From Qipengyuania aquimaris (lineage in GTDB: Bacteria; Pseudomonadota; Alphaproteobacteria; Sphingomonadales; Sphingomonadaceae), in assembly GCF_009827445.1 (NCBI RefSeq), contig NZ_WTYI01000001.1, forward strand, positions 654,172-718,171: a stretch of DNA of 64,000 nt, written 5' to 3'. Below the pieces are notes generated by a model, which ran no database searches, had not been told where the DNA came from, and worked only from the letters and a program-made list of their open reading frames with translations. Position 1 is the stretch's first letter. Every line of letters begins with the position of its first letter. A program made the position numbers and the translations under genes. Positions 41,332-49,893 of the stretch are shown here, one piece after another.

Positions 41332-44300
41332 ATGGAAGAGGTCGCATCGCCCACACATTCCGATTCCCGGCCGCGGTGGCGCAAAAAGCGCTACGCCGCG
41401 CCCGGCCTCACGTTGCTGGTGTTGCTGGCCCTGTCGCTGACCGCGTGGTCCAGCCGCGAATCCATCGCCGACGACTTCATCCGCGACCAGCTCGACGTTT
41501 ACGGGGTCGAAGCAACCTATGAGATCGAACGGATCGGCGGGCAAACGCAAATCCTGCGCGATGTGGTGATCGGCGATCCGGAGAGGCCGGACTTCACTGC
41601 CGAGAAGGTCATTCTTGAACTGGAACATCGCTTGGGCCTGCCTTCTGTCGGCAGTGTGGAGCTGGTCGCGCCGCGTTTGTTCGGGACCTATCGCGACGGA
41701 CAGCTGAGTTTCGGTTCACTCGACCCGATCGTTTTCGACGACAGCGGCGAATCCACGGGATTGCCCGATTTACGCCTCTCCATTCGCGATGGGCGCGGCC
41801 TGCTTGAAACCGACTTCGGCAATGTGGGATTGAAGCTGGAAGGCGCCGGCCCGCTGCGTGACGGGTTCGCGGGGGTCCTTGCGGCCAACGCGCCCGAATT
41901 CAACGCGTCGGGCTGCGACCTGTCGGGAGCGACCCTGTTCGGGGAGATCACGACAGCAGCGGGAGCACCCGGTTTCGACGGTCCCTTGCGAGTTGAAAAG
42001 CTTGCCTGCGGGGATGAGGGTGTGACGGTTGCGAATGTCGTCGCACAGCTGGAAGCGGACCTCGAACCATCGCTGGCGGATCCGAAGATCGCTGCCCGTT
42101 TCGATACCGATGCAGTCACGCTGGTGGGCGTTGCGGCACAGTCCCTGTCGGGGAACCTGCGCTTACAGTTGAGGGATGACGATCTCGCCGGAAGCTATAC
42201 TATCGCTGCCCGCGGCGTCGCCAACGAGCAGGTCATGGCAGCGCTACTGACTGCTGATGGGGATGTGCGCGGCAGGGATGGCTTCTCGCGCATTGAGATC
42301 GACAGCGCTGTCGAAGGCAACGGCCTGCGGCTCGGGCCTGCGCTGATCGCATCGGTGGAGAGCCTTGCGAGTAGCGGCGAGGGTACGCTGGTCGAACCGA
42401 TCGCGCGAAAAATCGCTGCCGCATTGCAGGCGCAGACCCGGGGCAGTTCGCTACAGGGTCGCGTTCGTGTGAGCCGTACGGAGGACGCACTCACGCTGCT
42501 CGTCCCCGAAGCCGAGGTTCGCGGCGGGCAGGGCGCAAGGCTGCTGTCCGTTTCGCGGTTCGAGGCGAGCAGGCAGGGTGATACGCCGATGCGCTATTCG
42601 GGCAATCTGGCGACCGGCGGTCCCGGCATCCCGCGCATTTCCGGACGGATGGAGCGAAGGACCGAGAGCGGTCCTGCATTCCGCCTGTCCATGGCCCCCT
42701 ATGAAGCAGGCGTGGCGCGCCTCGCCATCCCGAGCCTGTCGATCGTCCAGTCCGATCGCGGCGCATTGGGCTTTTCGGGCGAAGTGGAGGCGAGCGGGCC
42801 GCTTCCCGGCGGTGCGATCGATGGCCTGTCGATGCCGGTGTCGGGTCGTTATGAGCCCGGTGGCAGCCTGGCATTATGGCGAGATTGCACGCGCCTGTCC
42901 TTCCGTCGGCTAGCCGTGTCGAACCTCAATATTGAAGGTCCTGGCCTGACCCTGTGCCCGCCGCCCGGCAAACCGATCCTCGCTTACTCAGCGAGCGGGT
43001 TGCAGCTTGCCGCTGGCGCACCGCAACTGGACGTGAGGGGAACCCTCGCCGATACGCCGATCCGCATTGCCAGCGGGCCGGTCGCCTTTGCCTGGCCCGG
43101 CGTGGTGAAGGCGCGCGATCTCGATGTCGTGCTCGGTCCTGAGGATACGGCAAGCCGTTTCGCTATTACCGATCTGGATGCGCGCCTTGGCGAGGAAATC
43201 GAGGGAAGTTTCTCCGATGCCGAGATCACCCTTGCATCCGTGCCGCTTGATATCCGCAACGCCCAAGGAGACTGGTCCTATGCGGGCGGGGTCTTCGCGA
43301 TTGCAGATGCCGCGTTCCGCCTTTTCGACAGGGCAGAGCCAGACCGGTTCGAGCCGCTCGCAGCGCGCGAAGCATCGCTCGCTCTGCATGACAATATCAT
43401 CACCGCGCAGGCCGACCTGCGCGAACCGGAGAGCGACCGTCTCGTCACCGCAGTGGACATCGACCACAATCTCGGCACCGGAGCAGGATCGGCGCGGCTG
43501 GTGGTGGACGACCTGCTGTTCGACGACCGGCTGCAATTTGCGGACCTCACGCCGCTCGCGCTGGGCGTGATTGCCAATGCGCAAGGGTCTATCGACGGGG
43601 TGGGGCGCATCGCGTGGTCCGCCGATGGTGACGTGACCAGCAGCGGCGAGTTTTCGACCGATAGCCTCGACTTTGCCGCCGCCTTCGGCCCGGTAAAAGG
43701 CGCAAGTGGGACCATCCGTTTCACCGACCTTCTCAGTCTGACGACCGCTCCCGGCCAGAAGCTGCGCGTCGCGTCGATCAATCCGGGGGTCGAGGTGCTG
43801 GACGGCGAAATAGAGTTCGCGCTTCGCAACGGCGAAGTCCTTGCCATTGCAGGCGGCAGCTGGCCCTTCATGGGCGGACGCCTTGTCCTGCGGGACTTCG
43901 ACTTCAACCTTGGTGTCGAGGAAGAGCGTCGCTACGTTTTCGAGATAATCGGACTGGAAGCGGCGCAGTTCGTCGCCCAGATGGAGTTGGAGAACATCTC
44001 CGCCACCGGCACATTCGACGGCACGGTCCCGATCGTGTTCGACAGCGACGGCAATGGCCGGATCGACGAAGGCATACTGATTTCGCGGCCGCCGGGAGGC
44101 AATCTCTCCTATGTCGGCGACCTGACCTACGAAGACCTCTCGGCAATCGCCAATTTCGCCTTCGATGCGCTGCGAAGCATGGATTATTCGCAAATGCGCG
44201 TGGTCATGGAAGGACCGCTTGCGGGCGAGATCGTCACCCGCGTGCGCTTCGACGGTGTGCAGCAGGGCGAGGGCTCGAAGAAAAACATAGTCACTCGGCA

Positions 44301-44553
44301 GATCGCCAAGCTGCCGATCCAGTTCCGGATCAACATCCGCGCCCAATTCTATCAGTTGCTGACCTCCATGAAGGCCATGTACGACCCTTCGGCCGTCCGC
44401 GACCCGCGTGAGCTGGGACTGCTTAGCGACGACGGACAGCGCCTGCTGCGCCGCTCCATCACCGGCGAGGAAGCCGTACCAGAAATCGACCCGGAAGATG
44501 TCATTCCGGATGAACCCACCATTCAGGACCAGGAAAGCGAGGATGCGCGATGA
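41332..44553 (+). CDS. ydbH: YdbH-like intermembrane lipid-transport protein (AsmA-like family)
   Basis: A 1073-residue protein with one N-terminal membrane anchor (APGLTLLVLLALSLTAW), then long periplasmic beta-rich repeats typical of AsmA-like/TamB-like bridges. The C-terminus (QGEGSKKNIVTRQIAKLPIQFRINIRAQFYQLLTSMKAMYDPSAVRDP) is the diagnostic YdbH (PF11739-type) end. In Escherichia coli YdbH works with YhdP and TamB in phospholipid transport to the outer membrane. The next two genes are the partners ynbE and ydbL, confirming the assignment. The start is uncertain; ATG at 41311 also lacks a clear SD. Confidence 0.87.
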   Translation: MEEVASPTHSDSRPRWRKKRYAAPGLTLLVLLALSLTAWSSRESIADDFIRDQLDVYGVEATYEIERIGGQTQILRDVVIGDPERPDFTAEKVILELEHRLGLPSVGSVELVAPRLFGTYRDGQLSFGSLDPIVFDDSGESTGLPDLRLSIRDGRGLLETDFGNVGLKLEGAGPLRDGFAGVLAANAPEFNASGCDLSGATLFGEITTAAGAPGFDGPLRVEKLACGDEGVTVANVVAQLEADLEPSLADPKIAARFDTDAVTLVGVAAQSLSGNLRLQLRDDDLAGSYTIAARGVANEQVMAALLTADGDVRGRDGFSRIEIDSAVEGNGLRLGPALIASVESLASSGEGTLVEPIARKIAAALQAQTRGSSLQGRVRVSRTEDALTLLVPEAEVRGGQGARLLSVSRFEASRQGDTPMRYSGNLATGGPGIPRISGRMERRTESGPAFRLSMAPYEAGVARLAIPSLSIVQSDRGALGFSGEVEASGPLPGGAIDGLSMPVSGRYEPGGSLALWRDCTRLSFRRLAVSNLNIEGPGLTLCPPPGKPILAYSASGLQLAAGAPQLDVRGTLADTPIRIASGPVAFAWPGVVKARDLDVVLGPEDTASRFAITDLDARLGEEIEGSFSDAEITLASVPLDIRNAQGDWSYAGGVFAIADAAFRLFDRAEPDRFEPLAAREASLALHDNIITAQADLREPESDRLVTAVDIDHNLGTGAGSARLVVDDLLFDDRLQFADLTPLALGVIANAQGSIDGVGRIAWSADGDVTSSGEFSTDSLDFAAAFGPVKGASGTIRFTDLLSLTTAPGQKLRVASINPGVEVLDGEIEFALRNGEVLAIAGGSWPFMGGRLVLRDFDFNLGVEEERRYVFEIIGLEAAQFVAQMELENISATGTFDGTVPIVFDSDGNGRIDEGILISRPPGGNLSYVGDLTYEDLSAIANFAFDALRSMDYSQMRVVMEGPLAGEIVTRVRFDGVQQGEGSKKNIVTRQIAKLPIQFRINIRAQFYQLLTSMKAMYDPSAVRDPRELGLLSDDGQRLLRRSITGEEAVPEIDPEDVIPDEPTIQDQESEDAR

Positions 44554-44621
44554 TACGAGCATATTTGACTGACCCTTCGCCCCTTGCGACAAGCGAACTC
44601 ATGCAAGTTTCGGGGGCCAAG

Positions 44622-44801
44622 ATGGGCAGACGGTTATTGGCGATTGCGGCAGTCCCGCTCGCGCTGGGAGGGTGCATCACAGTCGAGGCACCGACCGAGC
44701 CGATCGTGATCGAGTTGAACGTCAATATCCGCCAGGAAGTGATTTATCGTCTTGCCGAAGATGCCGGCAACACGATCGAAGAGAATGCGGATATTTTTTG
44801 A
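44622..44801 (+). CDS. ynbE: YnbE family lipoprotein
   Basis: A 59-residue lipoprotein with a lipobox LALGGC at the end of a short signal (MGRRLLAIAAVP). The mature part carries the YnbE signature EPIVIELNVNIRQEVIYRLAED. In E. coli it forms an outer-membrane partner of YdbH. I choose this ATG because it gives a normal signal length and follows GGGGG; ATG at 44550, overlapping ydbH, would make an unusually long, polar N-terminus. Its stop overlaps the ydbL start. Confidence 0.85.
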   Translation: MGRRLLAIAAVPLALGGCITVEAPTEPIVIELNVNIRQEVIYRLAEDAGNTIEENADIF

Positions 44802-45205
44802 TGGGTGAGATTATGACCAGGTCGATTATCAGGACTGCTCTTGGCGCGGCGGCTATCGCAACTGCGCTCGGCGGCATTGCCGCACCCGCTTTCGCCCAGC
44901 GCGACCCCGCCTATGCAGCGGCGCGCGCGGCTGGTCAGGTCGGTGAAAAAATGGACGGCTATCTCGGCATCGTCGGCGTGGAAACCGCCGAATTGCGCCG
45001 TGTCGTCAACGACATCAATATCAAGCGCCGCGCAGTTTATGCAGAGCGTGCGCAGGCGAATAACGCAACTCTGGAAGAGTATGCACTGACAGCCGGATGC
45101 CAGGCGATTCTCGCCACTACCCCGGGCGAGAAATACCAGGCACCCGACGGCACGTGGCAGACCCGCACTAGCGCCGCACCCCTGCGCGATTCGCGCTGTC
45201 CTTGA
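44801..45205 (+). CDS. ydbL: YdbL family (DUF1318) protein
   Basis: A 134-residue exported protein with a signal peptide (SIIRTALGAAAIATALGGIAAPAFAQ) and the DUF1318 region (ELRRVVNDINIKRRAVYAERAQANNATLEEYALTAGCQAI). In E. coli YdbL modulates the YdbH-YnbE complex. The start ATG overlaps the ynbE TGA; ATG at 44813 is an alternative with a better SD (GGTGAG). Third member of the triad. Confidence 0.87.
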   Translation: MGEIMTRSIIRTALGAAAIATALGGIAAPAFAQRDPAYAAARAAGQVGEKMDGYLGIVGVETAELRRVVNDINIKRRAVYAERAQANNATLEEYALTAGCQAILATTPGEKYQAPDGTWQTRTSAAPLRDSRCP

Positions 45206-45385
45206 GGCCGGTTGGAGGCCACATGGAGCGGGGCATCTGCGGAACGCTAGTCACTAACTCCTAGAAACACGCAATTCACACCCCCTTCGTGTTGACTCGC
45301 CAATGCCCCCCTTCTAAGGGGGCGGCGCCCTTGGCGGGCAAGTCCCTGCGCGTGCCGCGCAACCCCCTGTAGTAAGGAGCAAGGC

Positions 45386-45706
45386 ATGAGCGATGACGAA
45401 CCCGCACGGGAACCCATCGAGGAGGATGCGCGGATCGACGCGCTGGAAAAGCGGCTAGCAGCCGCCCAGCAGCGCGAAGAGCAGCGTAACCGACCCCAAG
45501 GCTCCGGAGCCGATGCGAATTATCGCAGTGGAAACCGGGTGTTGGCAGATCTTCTCGGCGGGCTCCTTGGCGGTACGGTGATCGGATATGCCATCGGCTA
45601 TTTTACCGACACCAATCCGTGGGGTCTGTTGGTCGGGCTGTTCCTCGGGATAGTCGTGGCTTTCAGGAACATCATCCGCGCGGCAAATCAGGGCCCCGGC
45701 GAATAA
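45386..45706 (+). CDS. atpI: AtpI/AtpZ-type ATP synthase assembly protein
   Basis: A 106-residue protein with a charged N-terminus, coiled-coil-like (IDALEKRLAAAQQREEQ), then two membrane helices (ADLLGGLLGGTVIGYAIGYF and PWGLLVGLFLGIVVAF). This is the AtpI-like protein that heads F0 operons and helps assemble the c-ring. It lies directly before atpB. It is separated from ydbL by 180 nt, which contain a TTGACT box and a GC-rich hairpin. Confidence 0.88.
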   Translation: MSDDEPAREPIEEDARIDALEKRLAAAQQREEQRNRPQGSGADANYRSGNRVLADLLGGLLGGTVIGYAIGYFTDTNPWGLLVGLFLGIVVAFRNIIRAANQGPGE

Positions 45707-45757
45707 TCCGCAAGGATTTCCGGGGCTTTCGTTACAGGATTTGAAGGACTAACTGAC

Positions 45758-46549
45758 GTGGCAGCCGAACAGGCCAAAGTCGACCCGATGTACCAGTTCA
45801 CCATCAAGCCGCTCGGCGGTTCGGACGCGTGGACTCTGGGCGAGGGCTTCAACATCGCCTTTACTAACAGTGCAATGTGGATGCTCATCACGACCGTGGT
45901 GCTCTTCCTCTTCGTGCTCGGCGGGATGAGGCGTCAGCTGGTCCCCGGCCGCTGGCAGATGATGGTGGAAACCTTCACCGGCTTCATCGACAACATGCTC
46001 GAAGCGAACATCGGCAAGGCTGGGCGCAAATATGTTCCCTACGTCTTCAGCTTGTTCATGTTCATCCTGTTTGCGAACCTGCTCGGCCTCCTGCCGCTCG
46101 GCGTTGTGGGCGTTCATCCGTTCACCTTCACGAGTCACTTCACCGTTACCGGCGTGCTCGCGATCATCAGCTTCTCGATCGTCCTGCTGGTCGGTTTCTG
46201 GAAGCACGGCTTCCACTTCTTCAGCCTGTTCGTGCCGCACGGCACGCCGCTGCCGATGATCCCGGTCATCGCACCGATCGAATTCATCTCCTTCATGGTC
46301 CGTCCGTTCAGCCTGGCCCTGCGACTGTTCGTTGCAATGATGGCCGGCCACGTCCTGCTGGAAGTCCTTTCCAGCTTCGTGATCGACGGCACCAACGCCG
46401 GCGTGGGCTTCGGCCTCCTCGTCGGCCTCCCAAGCTTCATCCTGATGATCGGCATCTGCGCGCTCGAACTGCTCGTTGCCGGCATCCAGGCCTACGTCTT
46501 CGCGCTGTTGACTGCACTGTACATCAACGACGCCGAAAACCTTCACTAA
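45758..46549 (+). CDS. atpB: F0F1 ATP synthase subunit a
   Basis: The 263-residue proton-channel subunit. The essential arginine lies in FSLALRLFVAMMAGHVLL. Other conserved segments are PYVFSLFMFILFANLLGLLP and PLPMIPVIAPIEFISFMVRP. The start is GTG. Second gene of the F0 operon; atpE follows after 40 nt. Confidence 0.96.
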   Translation: MAAEQAKVDPMYQFTIKPLGGSDAWTLGEGFNIAFTNSAMWMLITTVVLFLFVLGGMRRQLVPGRWQMMVETFTGFIDNMLEANIGKAGRKYVPYVFSLFMFILFANLLGLLPLGVVGVHPFTFTSHFTVTGVLAIISFSIVLLVGFWKHGFHFFSLFVPHGTPLPMIPVIAPIEFISFMVRPFSLALRLFVAMMAGHVLLEVLSSFVIDGTNAGVGFGLLVGLPSFILMIGICALELLVAGIQAYVFALLTALYINDAENLH

Positions 46550-46589
46550 GACCTTTCAACAATACACGTTTTTCCCAAAGGAGTTTGTC

Positions 46590-46817
46590 ATGGAAATGGA
46601 AGCTGCAAAGCTCATCGGTGCGGGCCTCGCCGCGATCGGTGCCGGTATGGCTGCGATCGGCGTTGGTAACGTCTTCGGTTCGTTCCTCGAAAGCGCACTG
46701 CGCAATCCGGGTGCTGCAGACGGCCAGCAGGGCCGCCTGTTCATCGGCTTCGCCGCTGCCGAGCTTCTCGGCCTGCTGGCGTTCGTCGTTGCCATGATCC
46801 TGATCTTCGTCGCCTAA
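46590..46817 (+). CDS. atpE: F0F1 ATP synthase subunit c
   Basis: A 75-residue two-helix proteolipid. The first helix has the glycine repeat GAGLAAIGAGMAAIGVG; the proton-carrying Glu58 lies in GFAAAELLGLLAF. The loop RNPGAADGQQGR is typical. AAGGAG lies just before the ATG. It rotates in the membrane ring during synthesis. Confidence 0.97.
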   Translation: MEMEAAKLIGAGLAAIGAGMAAIGVGNVFGSFLESALRNPGAADGQQGRLFIGFAAAELLGLLAFVVAMILIFVA

Positions 46818-46899
46818 TCGACGACAATCGAGATCGCACCGGTCGGGTCTGTCCCGGCCGGTGCATTGAATTTCCCGTACCCGCTTTTCGAGAGCTGAG

Positions 46900-47394
46900 A
46901 TGCCACAGATAGCACAGCTTGCCGATACATGGTCCAGCCAGGTTTTCTGGTTGCTAGTGTTCTTCGGCATCACTTTCTTCGTCGTCGGCAACCTCATGGT
47001 GCCTAAGGTGATGAGTACCGTCGCCGAACGTGATGGCCAGATCGCTGCCGACCTCGCCGCTGCAAAGGCCGCGCGCGATGCTGCCGACGAGCAGGAAGAA
47101 GCATGGCGGGTGCGTGAAAACGAAAACCGCGCTGCCGCGCAGGCGATCGTCGCCAAGGCCAAGGACGAGGCTGCGGCCAAGTCCGAAAAGAAGCTGAAGG
47201 CGGCGCAGACGCGTATCGACAAGAAATTGGCCGATGCGGAAGCACGGATCGGCGATGCCCGGACGGAAGCGCTCGCCGAAGTCGAAAGCGTTGCCGTCGA
47301 AGCGGCGCAGGATATCGTCAAGACGCTTGCGGGCGTTAAGGTGACCAAGCCTGTCGCAACCAAGGCGGTGAAGGAGGCCATGGCAAATGGCTAA
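46900..47394 (+). CDS. atpF': F0F1 ATP synthase subunit b'
   Basis: A 164-residue peripheral-stalk protein. One N-terminal helix (SQVFWLLVFFGITFFVVGNLMVPKVMS) is followed by a long alanine/lysine/glutamate-rich coiled coil. It is shorter at the N-terminus than the next gene, as for b' in alphaproteobacteria and cyanobacteria, where b and b' form a heterodimer. It overlaps atpF by 8 nt. Confidence 0.93.
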   Translation: MPQIAQLADTWSSQVFWLLVFFGITFFVVGNLMVPKVMSTVAERDGQIAADLAAAKAARDAADEQEEAWRVRENENRAAAQAIVAKAKDEAAAKSEKKLKAAQTRIDKKLADAEARIGDARTEALAEVESVAVEAAQDIVKTLAGVKVTKPVATKAVKEAMANG

Positions 47395-47959
47395 CACGAC
47401 TGTTCCCGAAGTGTTTGCGACCGAGGCTGCGCAGGCAAGCGTCGAAGTCGACGCCGGTGCCGGCAAGCATGTAGAGCCGATGCTGTGGGGCCTTGCGCCT
47501 TACCAGTGGGTCTCGATCTCCATGCTGGTCCTGCTCGCATTCGCTTTCTTTGGTGCCAAGGTGCACAAGACGATTGCAGGCGGACTTGACGGCAAGATCG
47601 CAGCGATCAAGCAGCAGCTCGACGAAGCCAAGCAGCTTCGCGCCGAAGCGGAAGCGCTTCGCAAGGAGTATGCCGACAAGATCGCCGGTGCCGAGAAGGA
47701 CGCCGAAGCCATGCTGGAAAATGCCCAGCATGAAGCCGATGCGATCCTGGAAAAGGCGGAAGCCGACAGCAAGGCGATGGTCGAACGTCGCAAGCGCATG
47801 GCAGAAGACAAGATCGCCGCTGCCGAACGCGAAGCCATCGAAGACGTCCGCAACCGCGCTGCGCTGGCTGCCACCTCGGCAAGCCGCAAGCTGATTGCCG
47901 AAAAGCATGACGCCGACGCGGACAAGGCGCTGGCCGATAAGGTTATCGCCGGAATCTGA
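47387..47959 (+). CDS. atpF: F0F1 ATP synthase subunit b
   Basis: A 190-residue stalk subunit. The membrane helix is preceded by about 35 residues (LAPYQWVSISMLVLLAFAFFGAKVH), then a long coiled coil rich in Ala, Glu and Lys. Last gene of the F0 operon, followed by a strong terminator. The F1 genes are not in the window, as usual in alphaproteobacteria, where the F0 and F1 operons are separate. Confidence 0.94.
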   Translation: MANTTVPEVFATEAAQASVEVDAGAGKHVEPMLWGLAPYQWVSISMLVLLAFAFFGAKVHKTIAGGLDGKIAAIKQQLDEAKQLRAEAEALRKEYADKIAGAEKDAEAMLENAQHEADAILEKAEADSKAMVERRKRMAEDKIAAAEREAIEDVRNRAALAATSASRKLIAEKHDADADKALADKVIAGI

Positions 47960-47979
47960 TTTCGCCGTTTGGCGACACG

Positions 47980-48018
47980 AAAAAGGCGCGCGAAACTTCG
48001 GGTTTCGCGCGCCTTTTT
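47980..48018 (+). terminator. strong terminator of the F0 operon
   Basis: A perfect long stem: AAAAAGGCGCGCGAAAC pairs with GTTTCGCGCGCCTTTTT across a 5-nt TTCGG loop, ending in five T. It lies 20 nt after the atpF stop. The A/T-flanked symmetry means it could also terminate the convergent minus-strand gene. Confidence 0.93.
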
Positions 48019-48061
48019 CATTGCGGATAGCGGCCAGGCCGTCAGCCTCTGAGGCGCAAAG

Positions 48062-49036
48062 TCAGGGTTCCAGGACTATCTTTCCGAAGATGGTCCCGGA
48101 TTGCATCGCCTCGTAAGCTTCTTTCCAGTCCGACAGTGGCAGGATCCGGTCTACGTGGGGCGTGATCCTGCCTGTGCTGGCCAGCCCGTCGATTGCCTGC
48201 GCGATCCGTGCACCCCTGTCGGGAAAGCGGCGGCTGTATTCGCCTGCCCGGACGCCAACGATCGAGAATCCCTTGATGAGGGGGATGTTCATGGCGATCT
48301 CGGGAATGCGTCCCGCCACGAAGCCGATGACCAATAGCATCCCGCCAAAGGTGACGCAGCGCGTGCTTTCGTCGAACACGTCGCCACCGACAGGATCGAA
48401 GACGAAATCGCAAAGCCGGCCCTCGGTGAGCGCCGAGATATCCTCACGAAATCGACCCTTATTGGTGATGACAGCATCGGCCCCGGAAACAGTGGCCAGT
48501 CGGTCGAGTTTCGCCTCGGAATGGGTTGCCGCGATAACCTTGGCGCCAAGGGCCTTGGCTAGGTCGCAGGCCGCAAGGCCGACACCGCCGCTTGCCCCGT
48601 GCACCAGGACGGTCTGTCCAGCCTCGAGCTTGCCCAATTCGACAAGCGCGACATATGCCGTCTGATAGGCCGCACCCATCGCCGCGGCCTGCGGAAAATC
48701 CACGCCATCGGGAATGTGCCTGAGGGCAGACGGGGGAAGGGCGATCGCCTCTGCAAAGGCGCCGGTCTTCGCGCCGCCCATGACCCGGTCACCGACAGCG
48801 AAACCGCTTTCGGGGTTTGCCTCGATCACCTCGCCAGCCATCTCGAGGCCGGAGATGAACGGGATCTCTGGTTTGAACTGGTACGTGCCCCGCGTCATCA
48901 GCAGGTCTGGATAGTTCAGCGACGCCGCCCGGACGCGGACCAGGACCTCGCCATCCGCGCGGACGGGATCGGCGACATCAACCAGCTCCACTGCGGACAG
49001 GTCGTCCGACAGGTCCTGGACTACGACTGCCTTCAT
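48062..49036 (-). CDS. zinc-type/quinone oxidoreductase (MDR superfamily)
   Basis: A 324-residue NADPH:quinone oxidoreductase-like protein. It starts MKAVVVQDLSDDLSAVEL, has the GroES-like region with SLNYPDLLMTRGTY, the nucleotide-binding AGQTVLVHGASGGVGLAACDLAKALGA, and CDFVFDPVGGD. It lacks structural-zinc cysteines, as in quinone reductases. ATG at 49036 begins the family homology, 4 nt after the gloB stop. The gene order suggests a shared transcript with gloB. Confidence 0.9.
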   Translation of the reverse strand: MKAVVVQDLSDDLSAVELVDVADPVRADGEVLVRVRAASLNYPDLLMTRGTYQFKPEIPFISGLEMAGEVIEANPESGFAVGDRVMGGAKTGAFAEAIALPPSALRHIPDGVDFPQAAAMGAAYQTAYVALVELGKLEAGQTVLVHGASGGVGLAACDLAKALGAKVIAATHSEAKLDRLATVSGADAVITNKGRFREDISALTEGRLCDFVFDPVGGDVFDESTRCVTFGGMLLVIGFVAGRIPEIAMNIPLIKGFSIVGVRAGEYSRRFPDRGARIAQAIDGLASTGRITPHVDRILPLSDWKEAYEAMQSGTIFGKIVLEP

Positions 49037-49040
49037 TGGC

Positions 49041-49796
49041 TCAGAAATTGTCCTTGGCCGCACGCAACGCCGCGAATGTTTCGGCAGGCGAGCTTCCGCC
49101 CCAGCGATCGCGGAGCTCGGCGCTATCGGCGCGCAGGAACGGATTGGTTTCCAATTCGCGTGAGAGCACCGTCGGAACCGTGGGTTCACCCTTCGCCCGC
49201 TTTTCTTCGACGCGGGCCGCATAAAGCTGCAGTTCGGTGTTGTCCGGGTCCGCATGCAAGGCGAATTTCGCGTTGGCGGCGGTGTATTCATGCGCGCAGT
49301 AAAGCTGGGTATTGTCGGGAAGCTGCCGGATGCGGTCGAGGCTGTTCCAGAATTGCTCCGGCTCGCCTTCGAACATCCTGCCGCAGCCCAAAGCGAAAAC
49401 GCTGTCGCCCACAAATGCCGTATCGGCCTCGGCAATGTGGTAGGCGATGTGACCATTGGTGTGCCCCGACACATCGATCACGCGGGCCTTCCATTCGCCG
49501 AGCACGACGCTGTCGCCATTGCCCACTACGCGGTCGATCGGGCTGAGTTTCTCGACTTCCTGCGGCGCGACGATCTTGGCGCCCGTCGCTTCGACTATGG
49601 CCTTGTTCCCGCCCGCATGGTCAGGGTGCCAGTGGGTGTTCCAGATCTGCGTGATGGTCCAGCTCTTCGCCTCTGCCTGCCGCAGGTATTCAGGCCCGTC
49701 GGGCGTGTCGATCGCTGCCGTCTCCCCGCTATCGGGATCGTGGAGGAGGAATCCGTAATTGTCGGACAGGCAGGGGAACTGGTGAACTTCAAGCAT
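49041..49796 (-). CDS. gloB: hydroxyacylglutathione hydrolase (glyoxalase II)
   Basis: Metallo-beta-lactamase-fold thiolesterase that hydrolyses S-lactoylglutathione in methylglyoxal detoxification. The 251-residue protein has the binuclear metal motif THWHPDHAGGN, the later VSGHTNGHIAYHI, and the glyoxalase-type C-terminus (YCAHEYTAANAKFALHADPDN). It precedes the quinone oxidoreductase gene on the same strand and follows rpsA with a terminator between them. Confidence 0.93.
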   Translation of the reverse strand: MLEVHQFPCLSDNYGFLLHDPDSGETAAIDTPDGPEYLRQAEAKSWTITQIWNTHWHPDHAGGNKAIVEATGAKIVAPQEVEKLSPIDRVVGNGDSVVLGEWKARVIDVSGHTNGHIAYHIAEADTAFVGDSVFALGCGRMFEGEPEQFWNSLDRIRQLPDNTQLYCAHEYTAANAKFALHADPDNTELQLYAARVEEKRAKGEPTVPTVLSRELETNPFLRADSAELRDRWGGSSPAETFAALRAAKDNF

Positions 49797-49827
49797 GAGA
49801 GGAGGGTAATCCCTGCTGCACCAAAGT

Positions 49828-49865
49828 GAAAGGCCCGCCTGCTCCTGAGAGCAAGCGGGCCTTCC
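49828..49865 (-). terminator. rpsA terminator
   Basis: AAGGCCCGC pairs with GCGGGCCTT, and the inner part (TGCTC with GAGCA) extends the stem. It lies about 30 nt downstream of the rpsA stop on the minus strand. The T-run is short (TTTCACTTT). Confidence 0.8.
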
Positions 49866-49893
49866 TGATTAGCCTTGAGAAGGCAGGAAGAGC

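Noticed and set aside
42988..44592. 534-codon open frame opposite the ydbH-like gene
   Set aside because: Antisense shadow; the plus-strand protein has a coherent architecture and partner genes.
45298..45330. GC-rich hairpin before atpI as a terminator
   Set aside because: It has a six-pair stem with no T-run and follows a -35-like TTGACT, so it is more likely part of the 5' leader; not enough to call.
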